From the NCBI RefSeq assembly GCF_943181405.1, contig NZ_CALPBY010000006.1, positions 310,001 to 374,000 of the forward strand: DNA of 64,000 bases, in the 5' to 3' direction. The notes under the pieces are model-generated. The model saw nothing but the letters and a program-made list of their open reading frames with translations, was not told the origin of the DNA and did no database searches. Source of the stretch: Cellulosimicrobium sp. Marseille-Q4280 (GTDB lineage: Bacteria; Actinomycetota; Actinomycetes; Actinomycetales; Cellulomonadaceae). The position numbers and the translations under genes were made by a program. Each line of letters starts with the position of its first letter. Position 1 is the stretch's first letter. This document shows positions 18,250 to 25,812 of this stretch, in pieces.

Positions 18250-18461
18250 ATCCGCCGGGTCACGTCCTTTTCACCGGCGCTGCGTGCGAGTTCGGTACTG
18301 ATCGCAGATGTGGCGCCAGTGCTGCTCGAACCGATTGCCGTCCGTGCCGCTCGAACGAGTGCCGCCTGGTCGGAGCGGGAGCGTCACGTGTCGTTGCGTC
18401 GCGTCGCGCGGCAACGATCGCTGGAAAGCGCTCCGTCCCTCTGGGCGGCCAACGCGATCGT

Positions 18462-18475
18462 GTTTCACGTGAAAC
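18462..18475. other. parS site 3
   Basis: GTTTCACGTGAAAC, perfect palindrome, preceded by T as in the full 16-base consensus. It is intergenic, between the kinase-like gene and parB. Confidence 0.95.
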
Positions 18476-18569
18476 CGGTCGTGCCGGCCTGGCGAGGGTT
18501 CGCAGTTGACCCGTTCTTAGCGCCCTCGGCACCCCGACGTCACGTCGATCTGGCAGCCGAATCATGGAC

Positions 18570-18583
18570 GTTTCACGTGGAAC
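18570..18583. other. parS site 4 (one mismatch)
   Basis: GTTTCACGTGGAAC, the same single-base variant as site 2, 94 bases after the end of site 3. Confidence 0.85.
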
Positions 18584-18667
18584 CGACCGGACCGACTGAT
18601 GATAACGGCCGCCGTGCGTTCTCCCCTGCCCTGCCAGAGAACGCTCGGATCGGGCGTCGTCGGTCCC

Positions 18668-18681
18668 GTTTCACGTGAAAC
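18668..18681. other. parS site 5
   Basis: GTTTCACGTGAAAC followed by A, perfect core. Sites 3, 4 and 5 are almost evenly spaced (108 and 98 bases start to start). Confidence 0.95.
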
Positions 18682-18830
18682 AGCCTGGTCGTCGGGGAAC
18701 GCATGGATACTTTGTCCGCGTGCAAGGGCGCGGACGAAGTGGCTGAGTCCGACGCAGCCTGGGGGCACGGTGCCGCGATGCGTCGCCCGAGGCTCGCCTG
18801 TGCCACGGGTAGGCAGGCCAGCCAACCGCC

Positions 18831-18886
18831 GACGGGCCGACGGGCCGACGGGCCGACGGGCCGACGCGCCGACGCGCCGACGGGCG
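18831..18886. repeat. 8-bp tandem repeat downstream of parB
   Basis: Seven tandem 8-base units: four GACGGGCC, two GACGCGCC and one GACGGGCG. It begins 46 bases beyond the parB stop codon in the direction of parB transcription. It is non-coding, likely variable in copy number between strains, and could act as a structured 3' end. Confidence 0.85.
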
Positions 18887-18932
18887 AGAGATACCCGGAC
18901 GCCGCGAGCATCCTTGCCGTGCTCCGCCGTTG

Positions 18933-20291
18933 CTACTGCCGCAGCAGACCCGGATCCTCCGGAGCCATCACATCGAGGATCCGGTTCAGGTCCTCCACAG
19001 ACGCGAACTCCACCGTCAGACGGCCCTTGTTCTTCCCGAGATCGACCTTGACCCGCGTCTCGAACCGATCGGACAGGCGCGTTGCCAGCTCGTCGATGGC
19101 AGCCGAACGCTGTCCCGCCCTCGGGGTCCGGGCTTGCCGACGCTCCTGATCCAGCCCGCCCATGGCGACGATCTCCTCAGTGGCGCGCACAGAGAGCCCT
19201 TCCGCGACGATGCGCTGAGCCAGTCGCTCGATCTCACCGCCGTCGGTGAGGCCCAGCAGCGCGCGGGCATGGCCGGCGGACAGGACGCCGGCTGCAACCC
19301 TGCGCTGCACGAGAGGAGGGAGCCGCAGCAGGCGCAGGGTGTTCGAGATCTGCGGGCGGCTCCGGGAGATCCGCTCGGCGAGCTCTTCGTGAGTGCAGCC
19401 GAAGTCGTCCAGCAGCTGTCGGTAGGCCGCCGCCTCCTCCAGGGGGTTCAGCGCACTCCGGTGGAGGTTCTCGAGGAGCGCGTCGCGCAGGAGGTCTGCG
19501 TCGTCGGTCTCGCGCACGATCGCTGGGATGGCGGACATGCCTGCCGCCTGGGTCGCGCGCCACCGACGCTCACCCATGATGAGCTCGTAGGAGCCGTTCT
19601 CCCCCGGCACTGGACGAACCACGATCGGCTGGAGAACACCGATCTCTCGGATCGAACCGACCAGTTCCTCGAGATCACTGTCGTCGAAGACCGTCCGCGG
19701 CTGCCGAGGGTTTGGCCGGATCGACTCGACGGGAATCTCGGCGAATCGCGCCCCCGGGACGGGCACCAGGTCGTCCCCGGCGCCTCCGATCCACTGCAGC
19801 TCCGCGTCGAGCGGGTCCGTGCTCGCGGACGACGAGGTGCTCTCGTCCTCGCCCACGGCAGCCCCGGATGTTTCACGTGAAACGGTGGCGCCGGAATCTC
19901 TGACCGCGGCGTCTGTCGCAGCTCCTCGAGCGTCGGTCGCAGCCGCCTCCCCTGCGATGAACGGCTGCTCCGCACGAGCTGCCTCATCCGTCTGTGCCTC
20001 TTCGAGGGCGCTGAGCTCAGCCAGGTCCTGCTCCGAGAGGCTGACGACTCCGATGACGTCAGCGGGACCGGGCGTATCGTTGAGCGTTGCGACGGCCGTC
20101 TCCGCACCGGAACCCTGCACGGGGTCGACGCCAGGAGCGGCCGTCACGTCCGCGATCGACTCCTTGCCGTGCGTGTCGCCATCGCTCACCGGCGCGCTCG
20201 GAAAGAACACGTCGACGGGGCGCTTGCCCTCAGAGCTCGTCGGGATCAACGCACCGAGACCGCGTCCCAATCCGCGCCGCTTCTCACTCAT
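18933..20291 (-). CDS. parB: chromosome-partitioning protein ParB
   Basis: A 452-residue ParB, the CTP-dependent clamp that loads at parS and spreads to segregate the origin. The N-terminus [12 protein letters not shown] is the ParA-contact motif. The CTP-binding domain spans about 180-260, with [11 protein letters not shown] and the [12 protein letters not shown] box (240-250). The helix-turn-helix near 299-320 has [23 protein letters not shown], and the C-terminal dimer domain ends the protein. It is longer than usual (about 330-370) because residues 20-178 form an acidic, Ala/Ser-rich insert. A perfect parS lies inside this insert and encodes VSRET. Its ATG overlaps the parA stop (ATGA), so parAB are coupled. 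Confidence 0.96.
   Translation of the reverse strand: MSEKRRGLGRGLGALIPTSSEGKRPVDVFFPSAPVSDGDTHGKESIADVTAAPGVDPVQGSGAETAVATLNDTPGPADVIGVVSLSEQDLAELSALEEAQTDEAARAEQPFIAGEAAATDARGAATDAAVRDSGATVSRETSGAAVGEDESTSSSASTDPLDAELQWIGGAGDDLVPVPGARFAEIPVESIRPNPRQPRTVFDDSDLEELVGSIREIGVLQPIVVRPVPGENGSYELIMGERRWRATQAAGMSAIPAIVRETDDADLLRDALLENLHRSALNPLEEAAAYRQLLDDFGCTHEELAERISRSRPQISNTLRLLRLPPLVQRRVAAGVLSAGHARALLGLTDGGEIERLAQRIVAEGLSVRATEEIVAMGGLDQERRQARTPRAGQRSAAIDELATRLSDRFETRVKVDLGKNKGRLTVEFASVEDLNRILDVMAPEDPGLLRQ
19870..19883. other. parS site 6, inside parB
   Basis: Perfect GTTTCACGTGAAAC within the parB coding sequence, in the codons for VSRET (residues 137-141) of the low-complexity insert. Confidence 0.95.
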
Positions 20292-21712
20292 CGCTGCTCC
20301 TCCAGTCGGACTGCCGGTCCACCGATGGACGCGGCGAACTCGTGCTCGTTCCTCATCATCCGGACACCATCCACGTCCTCGGCGTCCGTCACGCTGCCCG
20401 CCCCGTGCTCCGAGCCGTCCTCGCGCTGCTCCCGAGCCTCGTCGGCACGTTGCGAGCTGCCAGAACTGTCATCAGGGGACGTGATGGTGTGCTCCGGGTT
20501 GTCGACGCCATGCTCTGGGTTGTCGGCGCGGTGGTCGAGCGAGTCGACGCCGCCATGCTCCGAGAGGCTGGTGGCAGGCCGCCCTGCGCTCGGAGCAGGC
20601 TCCGAGCCTCGATCCGCGTCCACGTCCACGTCGAGCTGCTGCCCAGCGGTGCTCACATCCATCGACCGTCCGTCCTGCGACGGGTCCAACGGAGCCACGA
20701 CGCCTGGCCCGCGCTGGGTCAGCTCGCGCGCTGCTTCGAGGTATGCCAGCGCGCCCGTCGACCCTGCGTCGTAGGTCATGACTGTCTGTCCATGACTGGG
20801 TGCCTCGGAGATTCTCACGGATCGCGGGACAGTCGTGCGGAGCGTCTGGTCCGGGAAGTGCTCTCTCACCTCGGACGCGACCTGCTGCGCGAGGTTCGTC
20901 CGCCCGTCATACATGGTGAGAAGAATGGTGGAGACGTGCAGGCCGGGGTTGAGGTGGGCCTTGATCAGCTCGATGGTCTTGAGGAGCTGACTCAAGCCTT
21001 CCAGCGCGTAGTACTCGCACTGGATCGGAATGAGCACCTCACGCCCGACGACGAACGCGTTGATGGTCAAGAGGCCAAGGCTTGGCGGGCAGTCGACGAG
21101 CACGTAGTCGATCGGGTCGAGACCCGCGGCGACGCGCTGCTCGAGGTACACATCGAGCGCGCGTCGTAGCCGCGTTTCACGTGAAACCATCGACACGAGC
21201 TCGATCTCCGCACCCGAGAGGTCGATCGTCGCCGGGACGCACCACAGGGTCGGGATGTCGGGGCACTGCTGAACCGCCGACTCCAGAGGTGAGCCGTCGA
21301 CCAGGACTTCGTAGATCGACGGAGTACCAGCACGGTGGTCGACTCCCAGAGCTGTCGACGCGTTGCCTTGAGGGTCGTTGTCGATGACCAGCACGTTCAA
21401 GCCGGCCTGCGCGAGGCCCGCAGCGATGTTCACCGTCGTGGTGGTCTTCCCGACGCCGCCCTTCTGGTTGGCGACGGTGATGATCCGCGTAGCGGTCGGT
21501 CGGGGGAACCGGCGTCCTTGGAGATCGATCCGACGACGCGCATCGATGGCTAGCTGTGACGCCAGCGGTGTGCTCTCGTCCGTCTGAGGGAGGCTTGCCA
21601 TGAGGGCGGCACGCCGATCGTCCTCGGCGGGGACGCTCCCTTCCGAGAGTCTGTCGGCACCGCCGTCCCAGCCCGTAGCACCGGTGTCGACCTCGTGGGT
21701 GCTCTCGGTCAC
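20288..21712 (-). CDS. parA: chromosome-partitioning ATPase ParA
   Basis: A 474-residue Walker-type ATPase that binds nucleoid DNA and draws ParB-parS complexes apart. The deviant Walker A is KGGVGKTTT at 84-92, with [10 protein letters not shown] following and [12 protein letters not shown] for the switch region. The core ends near residue 335. The last 140 residues are a disordered acidic tail with a [12 protein letters not shown] repeat, unusual for ParA. The N-terminal 75 residues are also polar. GTG 21712 has AGGGAGAGG close upstream. A perfect parS in the gene encodes VSRET at 176-180. It is the first gene of the parAB pair and lies 117 bases after rsmG. Confidence 0.96.
   Translation of the reverse strand: MTESTHEVDTGATGWDGGADRLSEGSVPAEDDRRAALMASLPQTDESTPLASQLAIDARRRIDLQGRRFPRPTATRIITVANQKGGVGKTTTTVNIAAGLAQAGLNVLVIDNDPQGNASTALGVDHRAGTPSIYEVLVDGSPLESAVQQCPDIPTLWCVPATIDLSGAEIELVSMVSRETRLRRALDVYLEQRVAAGLDPIDYVLVDCPPSLGLLTINAFVVGREVLIPIQCEYYALEGLSQLLKTIELIKAHLNPGLHVSTILLTMYDGRTNLAQQVASEVREHFPDQTLRTTVPRSVRISEAPSHGQTVMTYDAGSTGALAYLEAARELTQRGPGVVAPLDPSQDGRSMDVSTAGQQLDVDVDADRGSEPAPSAGRPATSLSEHGGVDSLDHRADNPEHGVDNPEHTITSPDDSSGSSQRADEAREQREDGSEHGAGSVTDAEDVDGVRMMRNEHEFAASIGGPAVRLEEQR
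21174..21187. other. parS site 7, inside parA
   Basis: Perfect GTTTCACGTGAAAC inside the ATPase domain coding sequence of parA, encoding VSRET (residues 176-180). Confidence 0.95.
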
Positions 21713-21828
21713 GCGCCTCTCCCTCTTCGACTCTTCGACCAGCAGACGCCGAGCTTCATGGACCGGGCCTTCGAGGCTCTCCCCGACAGGTCTCTCGTCA
21801 CACGCCTCGTCGATCCCGAGACGCCTGC

Positions 21829-22491
21829 TCAGCGGGTCCCAGTCTGCCGCACGATACGGACGACGGTCGTACTCTCCACTCCGGGGATCGTCGGCGCGTC
21901 GAAGATCTCAGGGTCGGACCCCTTGAACTTGCGGATCGCCTTCCGCGCAGGGTCGACCTCTTGGGCGACGTTTCGCCCCTTCAGGACGATCATCTCTCCG
22001 CCCGGCCGTACCAGGGGCATCGACATCCGCACCAGCTTGTCGAGGGAGGCGACAGCGCGGGACGTCACTGCGTCGCACTCGAACGCCCCGTGAAACTCTT
22101 CGGCGCGCCCCCGCTTGACCTCGATGTTCGCCAGACCAAGGTCGTCGGCGATCTCCGTCAGCCACGCACAGCGCCGCTCCATCGGTTCGACCAGGTAGAC
22201 CGACGCTTCGGGGCGCAGCGCGGCCACCACGATCCCCGGGAGACCCGCACCCGACCCGATATCCGCGATCAGGCCGCTCTCCGGAAGGAACGGAACCACA
22301 GCAGCGGAGTTCAGAATGTGTCGATCCCAGATGCGGGGCACCTCGCGCGGACCGATCAGGCCACGGAGCTCTCCCTCGTCCTCGAGGCGCCGCGCGTAGG
22401 TCGCGACCTGGGGATACGCGTCACCGAAGTAGGCCGCCAGCTCCGACTCGCCGAACCGCGACCCGAGCCCAGCCCCCATCTCAGCATCCAT
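21829..22491 (-). CDS. rsmG: 16S rRNA (guanine(527)-N7)-methyltransferase RsmG
   Basis: A 220-residue SAM-dependent methyltransferase acting on G527 of 16S rRNA. The SAM-binding motif is LIADIGSGAGLPGIVVA, preceded by the family motif PRIWDRHILNSAAV, with VTSRAVASLDKLV further on. Loss of this enzyme gives low-level streptomycin resistance in several bacteria. ATG 22491 is used; ATG 22479 is also in frame. It sits in the conserved jag-rsmG-parA-parB order. A parS-bearing hairpin separates it from jag and another parS lies 40 bases upstream of its start, so it may have its own promoter. Confidence 0.95.
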   Translation of the reverse strand: MDAEMGAGLGSRFGESELAAYFGDAYPQVATYARRLEDEGELRGLIGPREVPRIWDRHILNSAAVVPFLPESGLIADIGSGAGLPGIVVAALRPEASVYLVEPMERRCAWLTEIADDLGLANIEVKRGRAEEFHGAFECDAVTSRAVASLDKLVRMSMPLVRPGGEMIVLKGRNVAQEVDPARKAIRKFKGSDPEIFDAPTIPGVESTTVVRIVRQTGTR

Positions 22492-22530
22492 GAATCCGCT
22501 GTCCTCCCTCGTCTCGTTCCACGCTCCATC

Positions 22531-22544
22531 GTTTCACGTGAAAC
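22531..22544. other. parS site 8, upstream of rsmG
   Basis: Perfect GTTTCACGTGAAAC, about 40 bases upstream of the rsmG start, in the jag-rsmG gap, so ParB loading could affect rsmG transcription. Confidence 0.95.
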
Positions 22545-22593
22545 ACGTCTCGACGCCTACCGCGACGCCTCGGCGACACATCCTCACCAACGA

Positions 22594-22632
22594 CGAGCGC
22601 CCCCCGTTTCACGTGAAACAAGGGGGCGCTCG
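22594..22632 (-). terminator. hairpin after jag with a parS site in its apex
   Basis: Arms 22594-22604 and 22622-22632 pair over 11 bases, starting ten bases after the jag stop. The region between them is a complete parS palindrome that can continue the stem almost without a break. It probably ends the rpmH-to-jag transcript. Confidence 0.7.
22606..22619. other. parS site 9, inside a terminator-like hairpin
   Basis: Perfect GTTTCACGTGAAAC between the two GC-rich arms of the hairpin downstream of jag. Confidence 0.95.
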
Positions 22633-22641
22633 GTGGCACGA

Positions 22642-23172
22642 CTACTGGGCGGGATGGATGACCACGTACCTCTGGGGTTCCGTGCCCTCGGAGTCGCTGC
22701 GGAGCCCGGCCGCCGCAACGGCGTCGTGGACGACCTTTCGCTCGAAGGCGTTCAGCGGGTCCATGGTCACCGTCGCCCCCTCGACACGGACCTTCGCGAT
22801 CGCCTCTTCGGCCAGTGCCGTCAGCTCACGACGCCGCTGCGCACGGAACCCGGCGACGTCCAACATGAGACGACTCCGCTCCCCCGTCCGCGCCTGAACG
22901 GCGAGCCGGGTCAGCTCCTGAAGGGCCTCGAGCACCTCGCCGTCCTCGCCGACGAGGGCCCCGAGCTCCGAGTCGTCGTCCGCGACGATCTCGACCGCCG
23001 CACGATCGTGCTCGACGTCGATGTCGATGTCCCCACCGAGATCGGCGATGTCGAGCAGCTCTTCCAGGTAGTCGGCCGCGATCTCACCCTCCTCCTCGAG
23101 GCGGGTCGGCTGTCGGGACGTGGTCTCCTCGGCGGTGGTGTCGTCGGGCACGGGGGTATCGGTTGATGGCAT
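22642..23172 (-). CDS. jag: KH/R3H-domain RNA-binding protein Jag (KhpB)
   Basis: A 176-residue protein with an acidic N-terminus, a KH-like domain (LGALVGEDGEVLEALQELTRLAVQ, shown in part by GALVGEDGEVLEALQ) and a C-terminal R3H domain with MDPLNAFERKVVHDAV. The family binds RNA and is genetically linked to YidC and cell-wall homeostasis. The ATG has GAGGAG seven bases upstream. It follows yidC closely, as in most actinobacteria, and is the last gene of the rpmH-rnpA-yidD-yidC-jag transcript. Confidence 0.93.
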   Translation of the reverse strand: MPSTDTPVPDDTTAEETTSRQPTRLEEEGEIAADYLEELLDIADLGGDIDIDVEHDRAAVEIVADDDSELGALVGEDGEVLEALQELTRLAVQARTGERSRLMLDVAGFRAQRRRELTALAEEAIAKVRVEGATVTMDPLNAFERKVVHDAVAAAGLRSDSEGTEPQRYVVIHPAQ

Positions 23173-23216
23173 ACGGATGCTCCTCGGTGCGGCAGGGTCG
23201 CGCGACGGCGCGGGGT

Positions 23217-24281
23217 CTACTGCTTCTTCTTGGGCTTCTTCGCCGGCCCCGTGGCTGGCGGATCACTCGGGCCCTCATCGACGACAGGTGCGTCCTCGAT
23301 CGGGTTCTTCTGCCCGTTGGTCGCAGCGGCCGGCCCGGAGATCTGCGGCCGGCTCTTCTGGCGGTCCTTGCGCTTCGGCTGCTGGCGCTGGCCGCGCGGC
23401 TCCTCGATGACCGGAGCTGCGTCCTCGACGACGCCCTTGGCCGCCTTCTTGCGTGCCTGGCGCTCCTTGAGCAGACGCTCCGCCTCCGAGCCGGGCGCGG
23501 GCATCCGGCGGATCGTGTAGAACTGCTGCCCCATGGACCACAGGTTCGTCGTGGTCCAGTAGACGAGGACACCGACCGGGAAGTTGACACCCGAGACCGC
23601 GAAGATGAAGGGGAAGACGTAGAGCATCATCTTCTGCGTCGACGCCATCGGGCCCTCGAGAGCGGCCTTCGGCATGTTCTTCATCGTCAGCTGGCGCTGC
23701 GTGAAGAACGTCGTGGCGCACATCGCCACGATGAGCACCGCGATGACGATCCGCGCCTGGAGGTCAGGGGTCTTCAGGAAGATGTCCGACAGGTTCGCGC
23801 CGAAGACCGACGAGCTCTCGATGTCGCTCGCGACCGACGCGTCGATCGGGCCGATCGGGTCGTCCTGGCCGGTCGAGATGGGCACGAGCCCGTTCAGCAC
23901 GCGGAAGAGAGCGAAGAAGATCGGCGACTGCAGCAGGATCGGCATGCAGGAGGCGAACGGGTTGGTCCCGTGCTTCCTGTACAGCTCCATCGTCTCGCGG
24001 CTCATCGCCTCACGGGACGCCGGGTCCGACTTGCCCTTGTACTTCTTCTGGATCGCCTGCATCTCGGGCTGCAGCATCTGCATGCCGCGCGACGCCTTGA
24101 TCTGCTTGAAGAAGAGCGGGATGAGCAGGATACGGATGATGATGACGAGGCCCACGATCGACAGGACCCACGCCGGTCCGGGACCGTCGGAGAAGCCCAG
24201 GTACGTCAGGCCCTGGTGGCACAGGTACATGATCCACGCCACGGCCCATTCGATGGGGGCGAGGAACGCGAAGAAGTCCAT
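23217..24281 (-). CDS. yidC: membrane protein insertase YidC
   Basis: A 354-residue Oxa1/YidC insertase of the Gram-positive type, placing proteins in the plasma membrane with or without SecYEG. It begins with a hydrophobic helix (FLAPIEWAVAWIMYL), then LIIRILLIPLFFKQIKASRGMQ with the conserved hydrophilic-groove arginine. Membrane segments follow near the FASCMPILLQSPIFFALFRVL and MLYVFPFIFAVSG regions. The C-terminal 70 residues are a Lys/Arg/Pro-rich tail ending KKPKKKQ, which probably touches the ribosome. It lies between yidD and jag in the classical order. The ATG has GGGAG about eight bases upstream. Confidence 0.96.
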   Translation of the reverse strand: MDFFAFLAPIEWAVAWIMYLCHQGLTYLGFSDGPGPAWVLSIVGLVIIIRILLIPLFFKQIKASRGMQMLQPEMQAIQKKYKGKSDPASREAMSRETMELYRKHGTNPFASCMPILLQSPIFFALFRVLNGLVPISTGQDDPIGPIDASVASDIESSSVFGANLSDIFLKTPDLQARIVIAVLIVAMCATTFFTQRQLTMKNMPKAALEGPMASTQKMMLYVFPFIFAVSGVNFPVGVLVYWTTTNLWSMGQQFYTIRRMPAPGSEAERLLKERQARKKAAKGVVEDAAPVIEEPRGQRQQPKRKDRQKSRPQISGPAAATNGQKNPIEDAPVVDEGPSDPPATGPAKKPKKKQ

Positions 24282-24335
24282 CGGTGACTGCTCCCTAACC
24301 TTCTGACAAAGCTCGTGAATCGCCCGCTGCGGGGC

Positions 24336-24707
24336 TCAGGACTGGTGCGTGTGCGCGTCTCGTGCCGGCGGCACGTCGTCGACCCCGCCAAGGCTCCAGG
24401 GGTTGCAGCGGAGCAACCTCCAGAGAGCGAGGCCCGTGCCGCGCAGCGCACCATGCCGCCGGACAGCGGTCAGGGCGTACTGGGAGCAGGACGGGTAGTA
24501 CTTGCAGGTGGGCCCGGTCATGGGCGAGATCACGGACTGGTACGCCCGGATCATCCCGATCAGAGCCAGTGCCGGGACGCGACGCAGGAGATCGATCACC
24601 GCGTGCGTCGCGCCCGCACGGGCAGCGTCCGGCTGCTGATCCGGGGAGTCGGGACCGTCGTCGACCGTGCTCGTCGCCTGGGCGTCCCGCATCCGAGTCG
24701 CGGTCAC
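24336..24707 (-). CDS. yidD: membrane protein insertion efficiency factor YidD
   Basis: A 123-residue YidD. The diagnostic core is [19 protein letters not shown] followed by [10 protein letters not shown] and [14 protein letters not shown]. The family is a small peripheral membrane protein that assists YidC. The first 35 residues are polar and variable. GTG 24707 is chosen because it overlaps the rnpA stop as GTGA, indicating coupling; the in-frame ATG at 24734 lies inside rnpA. Confidence 0.93.
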   Translation of the reverse strand: MTATRMRDAQATSTVDDGPDSPDQQPDAARAGATHAVIDLLRRVPALALIGMIRAYQSVISPMTGPTCKYYPSCSQYALTAVRRHGALRGTGLALWRLLRCNPWSLGGVDDVPPARDAHTHQS

Positions 24708-25072
24708 GGCCGCGCGCTCTCGTGCTCGCGCCACCGGGAGACGGCACGGTCAAGACCACGGGCGACGTCACGGTCGAGCTGCTCGAAGGTCGCCGACCCA
24801 GAGGCCGGGAGCGCTCTGACGACCGTCCGACTGCGCGCCGGGAGGGCTGCGAGATGCGTCGCGACGGAAGCGCGGAGGCGGCGCTTGACGAGGTTCCGGT
24901 GCACCGCGTTCCCCACCGCCTTGGATACGACAAAGCCGACCTGTGGCGCGTCCCCGCCCCGAGCATCCTCGGAGAGGTGGACGACCACGGTCGACCTGCC
25001 AGCACGCACGCCGCGGCGCACCGCCCGTTCGAAATCTACGGAACGGCGCAGTCGGTGCGCCGCGGGGAGCAC
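24704..25072 (-). CDS. rnpA: ribonuclease P protein component
   Basis: A 122-residue basic protein that assists the RNA subunit of RNase P in trimming the 5' ends of pre-tRNAs. The start [20 protein letters not shown] and the signature [19 protein letters not shown] are diagnostic. GTG 25072 is chosen because LPA-HRL is the family N-terminus; upstream frames run into rpmH. It starts four bases after the rpmH stop and overlaps yidD. Confidence 0.96.
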   Translation of the reverse strand: MLPAAHRLRRSVDFERAVRRGVRAGRSTVVVHLSEDARGGDAPQVGFVVSKAVGNAVHRNLVKRRLRASVATHLAALPARSRTVVRALPASGSATFEQLDRDVARGLDRAVSRWREHESARP

Positions 25073-25076
25073 GCGA

Positions 25077-25214
25077 TCAGGCAGAGAGCTCGGTGCGGCC
25101 CTTGCGACGGCGGGCAGCCAGGATGGCGCGGCCGGCACGGGTCCGCATACGCAGCCGGAAGCCGTGGGTCTTCGCACGGCGCCGGGTGTTCGGCTGGAAG
25201 GTCCGCTTGCTCAC
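25077..25214 (-). CDS. rpmH: 50S ribosomal protein L34
   Basis: A 45-residue L34, the usual length, with [18 protein letters not shown] and [15 protein letters not shown]. It starts at GTG 25214 with GGAG six bases upstream. It is the first gene of the minus-strand rpmH-rnpA-yidD-yidC-jag transcript and lies divergent from dnaA, the classical marker of a bacterial origin region. Its promoter is identified at 25460-25489. Confidence 0.97.
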   Translation of the reverse strand: MSKRTFQPNTRRRAKTHGFRLRMRTRAGRAILAARRRKGRTELSA

Positions 25215-25459
25215 GAGGTACTCCAAGAACGTCGGGGAGGTACACCGTCTATGTCCTCGACGATGCAGTGACAGGCTCCGGTGGACCCTGTCGGTGGTTC
25301 GGGTGGCGCTGACGAGCGGTTTCCCTCTCGTCGGCCGTCCTGGTGCGAGCAGCACGTGGACCGTGTGCAGCGCGCTGATCCTGTGGGAAAGCGCCTCGGC
25401 CGCAGCTCGACCCACGCTGACCACGCGGGCGCGCCAAGAGCACCTGGAACGGCTGTATG

Positions 25460-25489
25460 ACGCTACGCTGCCGGACGTCCTCAGGTCAA
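25460..25489 (-). promoter_or_regulatory. rpmH promoter
   Basis: On the minus strand, TTGACC (25489-25484) and TAGCGT (25465-25460) are separated by 18 bases, close to the housekeeping sigma consensus. Transcription would start near 25453 and read rpmH. Confidence 0.7.
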
Positions 25490-25625
25490 ACCAGCCCGGG
25501 TACGGCGAGGCCCTCACGACGGCACCACACCGATCCCATGGCGGCACCAGTCCCTACCGAGGCCTTGCCGCGTGGGTCGCCGGCCGTCCGCGAGGCCCGA
25601 TCCTCACCTCGTCCCTCCTCGCGTC

Positions 25626-25654
25626 TTGACCTCAGCCGATTGTCACGCTAGTAA
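25626..25654 (+). promoter_or_regulatory. dnaA promoter
   Basis: TTGACC (25626-25631) and TAGTAA (25649-25654) are 17 bases apart, an excellent housekeeping promoter, with the start of transcription near 25661. Confidence 0.75.
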
Positions 25655-25663
25655 CCCACAGCC

Positions 25664-25672
25664 TGTGGACAA
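25664..25672. promoter_or_regulatory. DnaA box at the dnaA transcription start
   Basis: TGTGGACAA, the complement of TTGTCCACA, lies just downstream of the predicted start site, a position suited to autorepression. A weaker TGTGGATGA follows at 25675-25683. Confidence 0.75.
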
Positions 25673-25812
25673 CTATGTGGATGAGGCCTTGACGTGGCAC
25701 GATCGACCTCAGCACCACCCCCCAGACACCCGTCGACCCTCGCCACTCGCGCCCTCCGTCGCGCGGCCACCGCACGTCGACGCACACCCTCGACCTCGTG
25801 AGGACACCGCCC

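Larger units (their letters stand above)
18250..18932. other. 683-base intergenic parS region
   Basis: No convincing gene was found between the kinase-like gene and the end of parB. It contains parS sites 3, 4 and 5 and an 8-bp tandem repeat close to the parB stop. Short open frames here have no recognisable domain or ribosome site. Confidence 0.7.
25215..25812. other. 598-base rpmH-dnaA divergent control region
   Basis: It holds a minus-strand promoter for rpmH, a plus-strand promoter for dnaA and a DnaA box beside the latter, leaving untranslated leaders of about 240 and 150 bases. No gene was recognised here. Confidence 0.8.

Noticed and set aside
20570-20700. ParA C-terminal tail as a possible separate gene or frameshift
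   Set aside because: The frame is continuous from the ATPase core to the stop that overlaps parB; low complexity alone is not a break.
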